This document shows, piece by piece, positions 10,998-18,270 of a stretch of 64,000 nt of DNA (its first letter is position 1; each line of letters starts with the position of its first letter). Below the pieces are notes generated by a model. It saw only the letters and a list, made by a program, of their open reading frames with translations, did no database searches and had not been told where the DNA came from. A program made the translations under genes and the position numbers. The stretch comes from Caulobacter sp. 73W. GTDB lineage: Bacteria; Pseudomonadota; Alphaproteobacteria; Caulobacterales; Caulobacteraceae. Location: NCBI RefSeq assembly GCF_041021955.1, contig NZ_CP158375.1, positions 3,522,501 through 3,586,500 of the forward strand, written 5' to 3'.

Positions 10998-12137
10998 TCA
11001 AGCTCGCGCGGCCGCCTTGCGGAAGGCGACGCCGGCGATGTCGGCATGGAAGGGCCCGAAGGCGCCGATGGCGCGGCGGGCGCCCTCGGCCCCGCCGCCG
11101 GGGCGGCCGGCGTTCAGACGGCGCACCAGGTCGAGGACCGTGGGGAACACGCTGCGGTCGATGCCGACGGCGGCGCAGGCGAGGGCCAGCAGTTCCGGCC
11201 TTTCGCCGTCGATGGCGCGCTGGATATGGTCAGGCTCAAAGCCGCCCAGCACCGCGAGGGCCAGGACGAACAGCTCCAGCTGGCCTTCCTTGAGCGTGCG
11301 CACGAGATAGCCGGGACGCAGCTGGCCGGCGGCGTGCAGCTTCTCGATCAGGATGCGGTCCATGATGTCCCGATCCTCTTCCCGCACCGGGGCGACGGTG
11401 GGAGAGCCGGTATGGGCGTCCTGGATGGAGCGGGCGATGGCCTCGTCCAGCTTGGCCGGGTCGAGGCGGAAGCGGGCGGCGAGGGCCGCGCGAAGGGATT
11501 GGCCGACCCACTGATACAGGCGCTCGGCCAGCTCTGCCGACAGGCTGGGGTGGCGGGCGAGGGGCGAGCGGACGCCGGCCACGCGCTTGGCGAAATCGAC
11601 CAGGCGCTCCATGGCGGCGTCGCTGAGGTCGGCGCTGTCGTTGCCGGCCAGGGCCGCCAGGACCAGGGGCTCGCCCTGGGCGAGGATGGCGTCGACCACG
11701 GCGCCGCTGATCTTGGGACGGCGGGCGACCTCGATCTGGTGCTCGAGGGTGGCCTCGACCATCAGGCGCAGCAGGTCCTGGTCCTTGAGAACCGGGCTGG
11801 CGGAGATGATCGGGCGGGCGATGTCGATCTCGTCCTGGGCCAGCATCTTGACCAGGGCGGCGGGCGCCCAGGCGGCTTCGGAGATGCGTTCCGACAGGCG
11901 GGTGCGGATGTCGCGCTCGGCCTGCATGACCAGTGACATGAAGATGGAGTCGAGCAGTTCCTGGATGGCCGGTGAGGTGGTCGTGCCGGCGGCGGCGGCG
12001 CCGTCGCACAGGTCCGCGATGCCGCGGAGCAGGCGCTCGCGCTCGGCGGGATCGCGGCTCTTGGCCATCGAAAGAAGCTTGTCGGTCTGGGCGGTTTTGG
12101 GCACCCGATCGATCCTCGGAAAGCTTGTACTGCTCAA
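10998..12137 (-). CDS. DUF2336 domain protein (second copy)
   Basis: A 379-aa helical-repeat protein of the same family as 6159-7304, with blocks such as [19 protein letters not shown] and [23 protein letters not shown] 12137 is taken because AGGG lies seven bases upstream; GTG 12104 is an alternative. It precedes nadK on the same strand. It shares the region 12138-12286 with the divergent aldolase gene, which contains an inverted repeat. Confidence 0.75.
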   Translation of the reverse strand: MSSTSFPRIDRVPKTAQTDKLLSMAKSRDPAERERLLRGIADLCDGAAAAGTTTSPAIQELLDSIFMSLVMQAERDIRTRLSERISEAAWAPAALVKMLAQDEIDIARPIISASPVLKDQDLLRLMVEATLEHQIEVARRPKISGAVVDAILAQGEPLVLAALAGNDSADLSDAAMERLVDFAKRVAGVRSPLARHPSLSAELAERLYQWVGQSLRAALAARFRLDPAKLDEAIARSIQDAHTGSPTVAPVREEDRDIMDRILIEKLHAAGQLRPGYLVRTLKEGQLELFVLALAVLGGFEPDHIQRAIDGERPELLALACAAVGIDRSVFPTVLDLVRRLNAGRPGGGAEGARRAIGAFGPFHADIAGVAFRKAAARA

Positions 12138-12211
12138 TACAGACCCTGACCCCTTGGCGTGAAAAGAGTTTTAATGCGCGCCGCGAACGACTTTTCGGCG
12201 AAGTTGACGGC

Positions 12212-12232
12212 TGCGTCATTGTTCTTGACGCA
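12212..12232. promoter_or_regulatory. Operator-like inverted repeat between DUF2336 and aldolase genes
   Basis: TGCGTCA-TTGTTCT-TGACGCA: perfect 7-bp arms around a 7-base spacer, in the divergent promoter region 55 bases upstream of the aldolase ATG. The spacing fits a dimeric regulator. No regulator gene is adjacent. Confidence 0.45.
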
Positions 12233-12286
12233 CGGCCGGAGCGGCGCGAACCTTCCGCAAAACCAATAAGATCAGGAGGAAGCACC

Positions 12287-13063
12287 ATGGCCGACGGAGC
12301 CGTAGCGGGCGTGGCCTCGCTAAAGGGGCGGGTGAGCGAAGCGGAGTGGAAAGCGCGGGTCGATCTGGCCGCGCTGTACCGTCTGGCGGCGCTGCACGGG
12401 TGGGACGACATGATCTTCACCCACATTTCCGCCCGCGTGCCGGGGCCGGAGCACCATTTTCTGATCAACCCGTACGGCACGTTCTTCGGCGAGATGACCG
12501 CCTCGTGCCTGGTGAAGGTCGATTTGCAGGGCAACATCGTCGAGGAGACGACCGGCTTTATCAATCCGGCGGGCTTCACGATCCACTCGGCCATCCACGC
12601 CGCGCGGGAGGACGCCAACTACGTCATCCACCTGCACACGGACGCGGGGACGGCGGTGTCGGCCCACGCCGAGGGGCTGCTGCCGCTGACGCAGCACTGC
12701 CTGATCACCATGCCGCAGCTGGCCTACCACGACTATGAGGGCATCGCCCTGAACCTGGAGGAGCGCGAGCGGATCGTCGCCGACCTGGGGGACAAGCGCC
12801 TGATGCTGCTGCGCAATCACGGCACCCTGGCGGTGGGCTCCACCGCCGCCGAGGCGTGGCTGGGGATCTTCTTCCTGGAGCGCTCCTGCGCCCAGCAGGT
12901 GATGGCCCTGAGCATCGGCCGCGACAAGGTCCTGCTGGCGCCGGAGGCCGCCCAGGCGGAGGTCCGCAGCCAGACCGGGATGGGCATGGGCATGATCGGC
13001 GGGCTCGCCTGGCCGGGATGCCTGCGGAAGCTGGATCGGGAACTGCCTGGCTACGATACCTGA
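12287..13063 (+). CDS. Class II aldolase/adducin family protein
   Basis: A 258-aa soluble protein of the class II aldolase/epimerase family. The zinc ligands are visible as H115 and H117 (YVIHLHTDAG) and H178 (LRNHGTLAVG), with the substrate-phosphate loop region around FTHISARVPG. Members cleave or epimerise short sugar phosphates, but this longer subfamily lacks a settled substrate. ATG 12287 follows AGGAGGAAGC, an excellent ribosome site. The gene stands alone, with an inverted repeat upstream and a terminator-like hairpin downstream. Confidence 0.85.
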   Translation: MADGAVAGVASLKGRVSEAEWKARVDLAALYRLAALHGWDDMIFTHISARVPGPEHHFLINPYGTFFGEMTASCLVKVDLQGNIVEETTGFINPAGFTIHSAIHAAREDANYVIHLHTDAGTAVSAHAEGLLPLTQHCLITMPQLAYHDYEGIALNLEERERIVADLGDKRLMLLRNHGTLAVGSTAAEAWLGIFFLERSCAQQVMALSIGRDKVLLAPEAAQAEVRSQTGMGMGMIGGLAWPGCLRKLDRELPGYDT

Positions 13064-13085
13064 CAGCCGGTCCCAGGGACGAAAA

Positions 13086-13862
13086 TTGGCCGCCGCGAGC
13101 CTCGGGTTCGCGGCGGTTTTTATGTGCGGTAAAGCCCAAGCCGGAGCCTGGGCGCCCGAGGCGGGATCAGGGCAGTCGATCATCAAGTACGAGTCCACGC
13201 GGTCGAAGCTGGACTTCGACGGTCGCGGAGGACGCTCCGCCGGCAAGCCCGCCGCCGAGAGGGCGGTGATCCAGTGGCGCGAGCGCGGGGTGAGCGATCA
13301 ACTGACCGTGCAGACCAAGGTCAGCGTGGTCGAGGGCCATGTCCTCGAGGACCAGAGCCTGCACATCGCCTATTGGGGTCAGGGGCCCATCGAGGTCGGC
13401 GCGCGCTATGCGGTGGTGCAGAGGGAACGCACCGCTGTGGCGGTCTATGGCGGAGCGATCATCGACGGCGTCGGGCGGAACATCATCTATGCGCCGCCAG
13501 GACGCGGGGCTGTCGATCTGGAGCTTCGCCTGCTGGCTGGACGGTCGATGAAGGTGCTGGGCCGAGAGGCGTTCGGCGAGGCCCAGGTCGCCAGACTGTT
13601 TCGCAACGGGGTGCCCGACGAGATGCGGCTGGACGCGACCGTCGGCGTCGAGGTGGCGCGGGCGTGGCAGGTGCTGGTGCAGGCCTATGCCGGACGCGCC
13701 GAGCGGGATCCCGACAAGCCGCTGTGGCTGAAGGGCGAGGTCTCGGTCGTCCGGCGGGTGGGGGAGACCTGGCGGGTTCAGGCCGGGTGGAGGCAGACCC
13801 TGGCCGGGCGTTCCGTGCCGGCGGATCGCGGGCCGGTCCTGGCCCTGTGGCGGGATTTCTGA
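13086..13862 (+). CDS. Secreted protein, probable outer-membrane barrel
   Basis: A 258-aa protein with a signal-peptide-like N-terminus ending in KAQAGAWAPE, then alternating hydrophobic/polar strands (VGARYAVVQRERTAVAVYGG, VEVARAWQVLVQAYAGRAE) and a C-terminal aromatic residue (LALWRDF), features of a small outer-membrane beta-barrel. I do not recognise a named family. TTG 13086 is chosen because AGGGA sits six bases upstream and because the ATG at 13122 would remove the signal sequence. The first codons overlap a hairpin with a T run (13090-13121). Confidence 0.65.
   Translation: MAAASLGFAAVFMCGKAQAGAWAPEAGSGQSIIKYESTRSKLDFDGRGGRSAGKPAAERAVIQWRERGVSDQLTVQTKVSVVEGHVLEDQSLHIAYWGQGPIEVGARYAVVQRERTAVAVYGGAIIDGVGRNIIYAPPGRGAVDLELRLLAGRSMKVLGREAFGEAQVARLFRNGVPDEMRLDATVGVEVARAWQVLVQAYAGRAERDPDKPLWLKGEVSVVRRVGETWRVQAGWRQTLAGRSVPADRGPVLALWRDF
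13090..13121 (+). terminator. Terminator-like hairpin inside the start of the 13086 gene
   Basis: CCGCCGCGA, a 9-base loop, TCGCGGCGG, then TTTTT. It has the form of an intrinsic terminator and lies 27 bases after the aldolase stop, yet it occupies codons 2-12 of the next frame. Confidence 0.6.
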
Positions 13863-13878
13863 GGGCGGGGTTGCGCCG

Positions 13879-15387
13879 ATGCCCCGGCTTGCGGCAGGAA
13901 GTTCCTGCGCGACGACGATACAAGAGCAAGAACGCGCGCAGACGCAGGGAACGGGACGCTTGCTGAGCCCCCAACACATCGCCGCCCTGGAAGCCCTTGT
14001 CGGGGTTGAAGGACTGGTGCGCGACGCCGTCGACCTAGCGCCGTACGAGCAGGCCGCCCGTTACGGCGGCGGCAAGGCGGCGCTGGTGGTGCGTCCGGCC
14101 GATACGGCGCAGGTCTCGGCCGTGGTCGGCTTCTGCGTGCGCGAGGGGCTGAGCTTCATTCCTCAGGGCGCCAACAGCGGGTTGGTGCTGGGTTCGACCC
14201 CGGACAAGACTGGCGGCCAGATCGTGTTGTCCCTGGACCGCCTGCGGGCGCCGTTCGAGATCGACGCGGCCGACCGCACGGCGCGGGTCGGGGCGGGGGT
14301 GCGGCTGTCGGCCCTGAACGCGGCGCTGGAGCCGCACGGCCTGTTCCTGCCCATCGACCTGGGCTCGGACCCTATGATCGGCGGCATGGCCGCGACCAAT
14401 ACCGGCGGCGCGCGGTTCCTGCGCTATGGCGACATGCGCCGGCACGTGCTGGGGCTGGAGATGGTGCTGGCCGACGAGGCCGGGACCGTGCTGCGACTGG
14501 GCGAGGGCCTGCGCAAGGACAACGCCGCCCTTGACCTGCGGCAGGTGGTGGTCGGCTCCTGCGGGGCGCTGGGGGTGATCACCGAGGTGACGGTGGAGGT
14601 GAAGACCCGCCCGGCCCATTCGGCCGCCGCCCTGCTGATCCCGCGCGACGAGGATGCGGTGCTGGACCTGCTGCTGGCCTTCGAGAAGGCGGCGGGGGAG
14701 TACCTGACCGCCTTCGAGGGCATGTCGCGGGCGGCCATGAGCCATGCGCTGAAGCATGTGACCAGCCTGCGCAATCCGTTCAGCGGCGGGGGGATCCCAG
14801 CCTATGCGGTGCTGGTGGAGCTGACCTCCACCGGGGCGGCGGCGCTGGACGAGGTGCTGGAGCGGGTGCTGACCGACCTGTTCGAGCGCGAGGACGCGCC
14901 GCTGGCCGACGCCGTGCTGGCGCCGCCGGAGCGGTCGTGGGCCCTGCGCCATTCGCTGTCGGAGGGCTTGCGGGCCAGCGGGCCGGTGACCGGGTTCGAC
15001 CTGTCGTTCCGGCGCTCGCGGGTGATGGCGTTCCGGCGCGAGGCGATCGCGGCCCTGGCGGCGGATTTCCCCGACTACGAGGTCTGCGATTTCGGCCACA
15101 TCGGCGACGGCGGGGTCCACTTCAATCTGCTGCGGGCCGAGGGGCCGGCGAGCCCGGAGCGGGCGGCGGCGCTTAACGACGCGGTGCTGGACCTGGCGGT
15201 GCGCAAGCATGGCGGCAGCTTCAGCGGCGAGCACGGCGTCGGCCGGGCCAACCAGGCCGCCTATGACGCCTATACCCCCGACGACCTGAAGCGCCTGTCG
15301 GGCGCGGTGGTCGACCTGTTTTCCAAGGCGCCGGCCGGCGCCGCACGTTCGGCCCTGAGCGGGCCTGATCTTTCGGAGCTTCCATGA
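13879..15387 (+). CDS. FAD-linked D-2-hydroxyglutarate dehydrogenase-like oxidoreductase
   Basis: A 502-aa flavoprotein of the D-lactate/D-2-hydroxyacid dehydrogenase (VAO) family. The FAD domain shows ALVVRPADTAQVSAVVGFC, PQGANSGLVLGS, DPMIGGMAATNTGGARFLRYG and VVGSCGALGVITEVTV; the C-terminal domain has the metal/substrate motif FGHIGDGGVHFNL and GGSFSGEHGVG. Next to AmaB- and HglS-like genes, the likely substrate is D-2-hydroxyglutarate, oxidised to 2-oxoglutarate. The first 28 residues are low-complexity and not family-like, and cover a palindrome at 13894-13908; the TTG at 13960, just before LLSPQHIAAL, may be the true start. Its stop overlaps the next ATG (ATGA). Confidence 0.88.
   Translation: MPRLAAGSSCATTIQEQERAQTQGTGRLLSPQHIAALEALVGVEGLVRDAVDLAPYEQAARYGGGKAALVVRPADTAQVSAVVGFCVREGLSFIPQGANSGLVLGSTPDKTGGQIVLSLDRLRAPFEIDAADRTARVGAGVRLSALNAALEPHGLFLPIDLGSDPMIGGMAATNTGGARFLRYGDMRRHVLGLEMVLADEAGTVLRLGEGLRKDNAALDLRQVVVGSCGALGVITEVTVEVKTRPAHSAAALLIPRDEDAVLDLLLAFEKAAGEYLTAFEGMSRAAMSHALKHVTSLRNPFSGGGIPAYAVLVELTSTGAAALDEVLERVLTDLFEREDAPLADAVLAPPERSWALRHSLSEGLRASGPVTGFDLSFRRSRVMAFRREAIAALAADFPDYEVCDFGHIGDGGVHFNLLRAEGPASPERAAALNDAVLDLAVRKHGGSFSGEHGVGRANQAAYDAYTPDDLKRLSGAVVDLFSKAPAGAARSALSGPDLSELP
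13894..13908. promoter_or_regulatory. Palindrome at the start of the lysine-catabolic cluster
   Basis: GCAGGAA-G-TTCCTGC, perfect 7-bp arms around one base. If translation of the dehydrogenase begins at TTG 13960, this sits about 50-65 bases upstream of the start and would be an operator candidate. Confidence 0.35.
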
Positions 15388-16904
15388 CCGCCATCGCCCC
15401 CGTTTCGGGTGAAATGCTCGACATCCTCAAGCGCCTCGGCGTCTCGGTCCCGGCGGATGGAACCTTGCAGGCGTCGTCGCCGGTGACGGGGGAGGCGGTC
15501 TGCCGCCTGCGCGAGCACACGGTCGAGGAGGCCAAGGCCGCCATCGACAAGGCCCACGGCGCCTATCTGGCCTGGCGCAAGGTCCCGGCCCCGCGGCGCG
15601 GCGAGCTGGTCCGCCTGCTGGGCGAGGAGCTGCGCGCGGCCAAGGCGGACCTGGGCCGTCTGGTGACCCTGGAGGCTGGCAAGGTCACGTCCGAGGGCCT
15701 GGGCGAGGTCCAGGAGATGATCGACATCTGCGACTACGCCGTGGGCCTGTCGCGGCAACTGTTCGGCCTGACCATCGCCACGGAGCGGTCCGAGCACCGG
15801 ATGATGGAGACCTGGCATCCGCTGGGCGTGGTCGGGGTGATCTCGGCCTTCAACTTCCCGGTGGCGGTGTGGTCGTGGAACGCGGCCCTGGCCTTCGTCT
15901 GCGGCGACGCGGTGGTGTGGAAGCCATCGGAGAAGACGCCCCTGGTCGCCCTGGCGGTGCAGGCGCTGTTCGACAAGGCGGCGGCCCGCTTCGGCGGCGA
16001 GGCGCCGGCGGGTCTGTCGTCCCTGCTGATCGGCGGGCGCGAGGTGGGCGAGGCGCTGGTGGACCATCCGAAGGTCCCGCTGGTCTCGGCCACGGGCTCG
16101 ACCGCCATGGGGCGGCAGGTGGGGCCGAAGCTGGCCAGCCGTTTCGCCCGCGCGATCCTGGAGCTGGGCGGCAACAACGCCGCCATCGTGGCGCCGAGCG
16201 CCGACCTCGACCTGACCCTGCGCGGCGTGGCCTTCGCCGCTATGGGTACGGCGGGGCAGCGTTGTACGACCCTGCGCCGACTGTTCGTGCACGAGAGCGT
16301 CTATGACGCCTTCGTCCCGCGCCTGAAGGCGGCCTACGCCTCCGTCGCGGTGGGCGATCCGGGCGTGACCGGAACCCTGATCGGCCCGCTGATCGACCAG
16401 GCGGCGTTCGACGGCATGCAAAGGGCGCTGGAGCAGGCCAAGGCCGCCGGCGGCGCGGTGCAGGGCGGCGAGCGCGTCGCGGTCGATGGGGCGGCGGATG
16501 CGCTGTATGTGCGCCCGGCCATCGTCGAGATCGGAGAGCAGGCCGAGGTGGTCCGCCGCGAGACCTTCGCCCCGATCCTGTACGTGATGAAGTACCGCGA
16601 ACTGGAAGAGGCCATCGCCCTGCAGAACGACGTGCCGCAGGGGCTGTCGTCGTCGATCTTCACCCTCGACATGCGCGAGGCCGAGCGGTTCGTGTCCGAC
16701 GAGGGCTCGGACTGCGGCATCGCCAATGTGAACCTGGGCCCGTCCGGCGCCGAGATCGGCGGGGCGTTCGGCGGCGAGAAGGAGACCGGCGGCGGCCGCG
16801 AGGCGGGCTCCGACAGCTGGAAGGCCTATATGCGCCGGGCGACCAATACGGTGAACTATGGCCGCACCCTGCCGTTGGCGCAGGGCGTGGTGTTCGATGT
16901 CTAG
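15384..16904 (+). CDS. amaB: Aldehyde dehydrogenase, 2-aminoadipate semialdehyde type (AmaB/ALDH7-like)
   Basis: A 506-aa NAD-dependent aldehyde dehydrogenase resembling antiquitin (ALDH7A1) and Pseudomonas AmaB, which oxidise 2-aminoadipate 6-semialdehyde in lysine breakdown. Family traits seen are TWHPLGVVGVISAFNFPVAV, the general base E260 in ILELGGNNA, catalytic C294 in GTAGQRCTTLRRL, and NLGPSGAEIGGAFGGEKETG near the C-terminus, which is typical of the ALDH7 branch. It overlaps the upstream dehydrogenase by four bases and is followed by the HglS-like gene, which supports the lysine pathway assignment. Confidence 0.85.
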   Translation: MTAIAPVSGEMLDILKRLGVSVPADGTLQASSPVTGEAVCRLREHTVEEAKAAIDKAHGAYLAWRKVPAPRRGELVRLLGEELRAAKADLGRLVTLEAGKVTSEGLGEVQEMIDICDYAVGLSRQLFGLTIATERSEHRMMETWHPLGVVGVISAFNFPVAVWSWNAALAFVCGDAVVWKPSEKTPLVALAVQALFDKAAARFGGEAPAGLSSLLIGGREVGEALVDHPKVPLVSATGSTAMGRQVGPKLASRFARAILELGGNNAAIVAPSADLDLTLRGVAFAAMGTAGQRCTTLRRLFVHESVYDAFVPRLKAAYASVAVGDPGVTGTLIGPLIDQAAFDGMQRALEQAKAAGGAVQGGERVAVDGAADALYVRPAIVEIGEQAEVVRRETFAPILYVMKYRELEEAIALQNDVPQGLSSSIFTLDMREAERFVSDEGSDCGIANVNLGPSGAEIGGAFGGEKETGGGREAGSDSWKAYMRRATNTVNYGRTLPLAQGVVFDV

Positions 16905-16911
16905 TTTTTCA

Positions 16912-16984
16912 CCGCTCACTCCCGCGCAGGCGGGAGCCCATGCTGAGAGTCAGCTTGGATCCCCGCCTGCGCGGGGATGAGCGG
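16912..16984. repeat. 73-bp imperfect palindrome (family C) between amaB and hglS
   Basis: Two inverted copies of a unit of about 34 bases meet near GAG. The left unit holds CTCCCGC-GCAG-GCGGGAG and the right one CCCCGC-CTGC-GCGGGG; the outer ends read CCGCTCA and TGAGCGG. The whole can fold as one long cruciform/hairpin in the leader of the next gene. The form matches widespread bacterial interspersed palindromes. Confidence 0.75.
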
Positions 16985-17000
16985 AAATAGGGAGTGAACA

Positions 17001-18023
17001 ATGGCGCAGTCCAACCTTGCCCGGCTTCTCACCACCGCACTCGGCCCGGACGCCGCCGCCGACCTGCTGGCGACCCTTGAGCTTGAATCGGTCTTGACCA
17101 GCGAGGCTGGCGCGGCCGTCTCGCGCGGCGTCTTCGCCATGGCCATGAACGGGGTGCTGTTCCACGACCTGATGGGCCGCGTGCCGACGGGGGCCGCCTA
17201 TGTGGGCGACCGCAAGGCGGCGGGCGAGAAGGTGGTGTTCGACCACGGAGCCCTGCGCACCGTGCGGTTCGCCGACGGGCCCACTGGCGCGCTGCCGGGC
17301 GGGATCGAGGCGTTCACCCGTATCTTCGAGCCCCTGGGTTATCGCCAGGCCGGGCTCTATCCGCTGGACCGCCTGAAGATGACCGGCCGCGCCTATGCGC
17401 ACCTGGATCATCCGGAGGGGGTGCCGCAGTTCTTCCTGAGCGAGCTGCATGTGGAGCGCTTCTCGCCGGAGTTCCAGGACGCGGCGGGGCGGGTGTTCGG
17501 CACGTCGCGCGATCCGCTGGGCGCCGAGGCGGTCGCGGCCCTGGCCGCCTTCGCCAAGGATGGCCGCGCGCCGATGGATTTGGCCGAGAAGGCCCTGCCG
17601 CAGATCGTGGCCGCCTTCGCCGTGACCCACGATGTTCCGGCCCTGAGCGACTATCAGGCGCTGAAGGCGGAGTCGGCCGAGGCGGCCTGGATCTCCACCG
17701 AGGGGGCGTCGTTCAACCACGCCACCGACCGGGTGGTCGATGTGGAGGCGACGGCGGAAGGCCAGCGTCAGCTGGGCCGGGCCGTAAAGGACCGCATCGA
17801 GATTTCCGGCTCCGGCCGGGTGCGGCAGACGGCGTTCCGGGCCGACCACGTGGATCGTCACTTCGTGGACGCTGACGGCGGGCAGGTGGTGAGGAAGGTG
17901 CCGGGCTCGTTCTACGAGTTCATCACCCGAGACATCGACCCGGCCACCGGCCAGATGGATCTGGCGTTCGACACGGGCAACGCCCAGGGCATCTTCAAGA
18001 TGACAGAAGCGTCGAGCATGTAA
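17001..18023 (+). CDS. hglS: 2-oxoadipate dioxygenase/decarboxylase-like (HglS, DUF1338), short form
   Basis: A 340-aa member of the DUF1338 family, whose characterised enzyme HglS converts 2-oxoadipate to D-2-hydroxyglutarate with Fe(II) and O2. The metal and substrate residues appear conserved: H82 and R86 (FDHGALRTV), H240 (FNHATDRV) and E307 (GSFYEFITRD). The P. putida enzyme and E. coli YdcJ are about 450-460 aa, so a C-terminal region is missing. ATG 17001 follows TAGGGAGTG. Its neighbours AmaB-like and D-2-hydroxyglutarate dehydrogenase-like supply the steps before and after. A large palindrome lies just upstream. Confidence 0.85.
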   Translation: MAQSNLARLLTTALGPDAAADLLATLELESVLTSEAGAAVSRGVFAMAMNGVLFHDLMGRVPTGAAYVGDRKAAGEKVVFDHGALRTVRFADGPTGALPGGIEAFTRIFEPLGYRQAGLYPLDRLKMTGRAYAHLDHPEGVPQFFLSELHVERFSPEFQDAAGRVFGTSRDPLGAEAVAALAAFAKDGRAPMDLAEKALPQIVAAFAVTHDVPALSDYQALKAESAEAAWISTEGASFNHATDRVVDVEATAEGQRQLGRAVKDRIEISGSGRVRQTAFRADHVDRHFVDADGGQVVRKVPGSFYEFITRDIDPATGQMDLAFDTGNAQGIFKMTEASSM

Positions 18024-18024
18024 C

Positions 18025-18053
18025 CGCGGCCCCGTCTGGCGGCGGGGCCGGCG
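18025..18053 (+). terminator. GC-rich hairpin after hglS
   Basis: GGCCCCG, a loop of about eight bases, CGGGGCC follows the hglS stop directly. There is no T run, so it could be a weak terminator or a 3' stabilising hairpin. Confidence 0.35.
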
Positions 18054-18185
18054 AGCCGAATCGCGATCTGGCCGGCCTCGAAGACTCTTATTCTCCATGG
18101 GCTTTCTGACGTCGCGGGCGGTTCGCGGCGCGACGGAAACATGGCGCAAGCCCTCGCAAAGGCTCCGCATTTCCATCTTGAAATA

Positions 18186-18207
18186 CAGTGACATCGTCGA
18201 GTCACTG
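18186..18207. promoter_or_regulatory. Operator-like inverted repeat upstream of the RND efflux genes
   Basis: CAGTGAC-ATCGTCGA-GTCACTG: perfect 7-bp arms around eight bases, in the 247-base non-coding gap before the efflux operon, starting 85 bases upstream of the first ATG. The geometry fits a TetR- or MarR-type dimer, but no such regulator is encoded next to it. Confidence 0.5.
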
Positions 18208-18270
18208 GACTGCGATTACTGCAGGTAACATAAGTCCGCCACATTTCAGGTCGCGCCGGTATGCCGGCGA

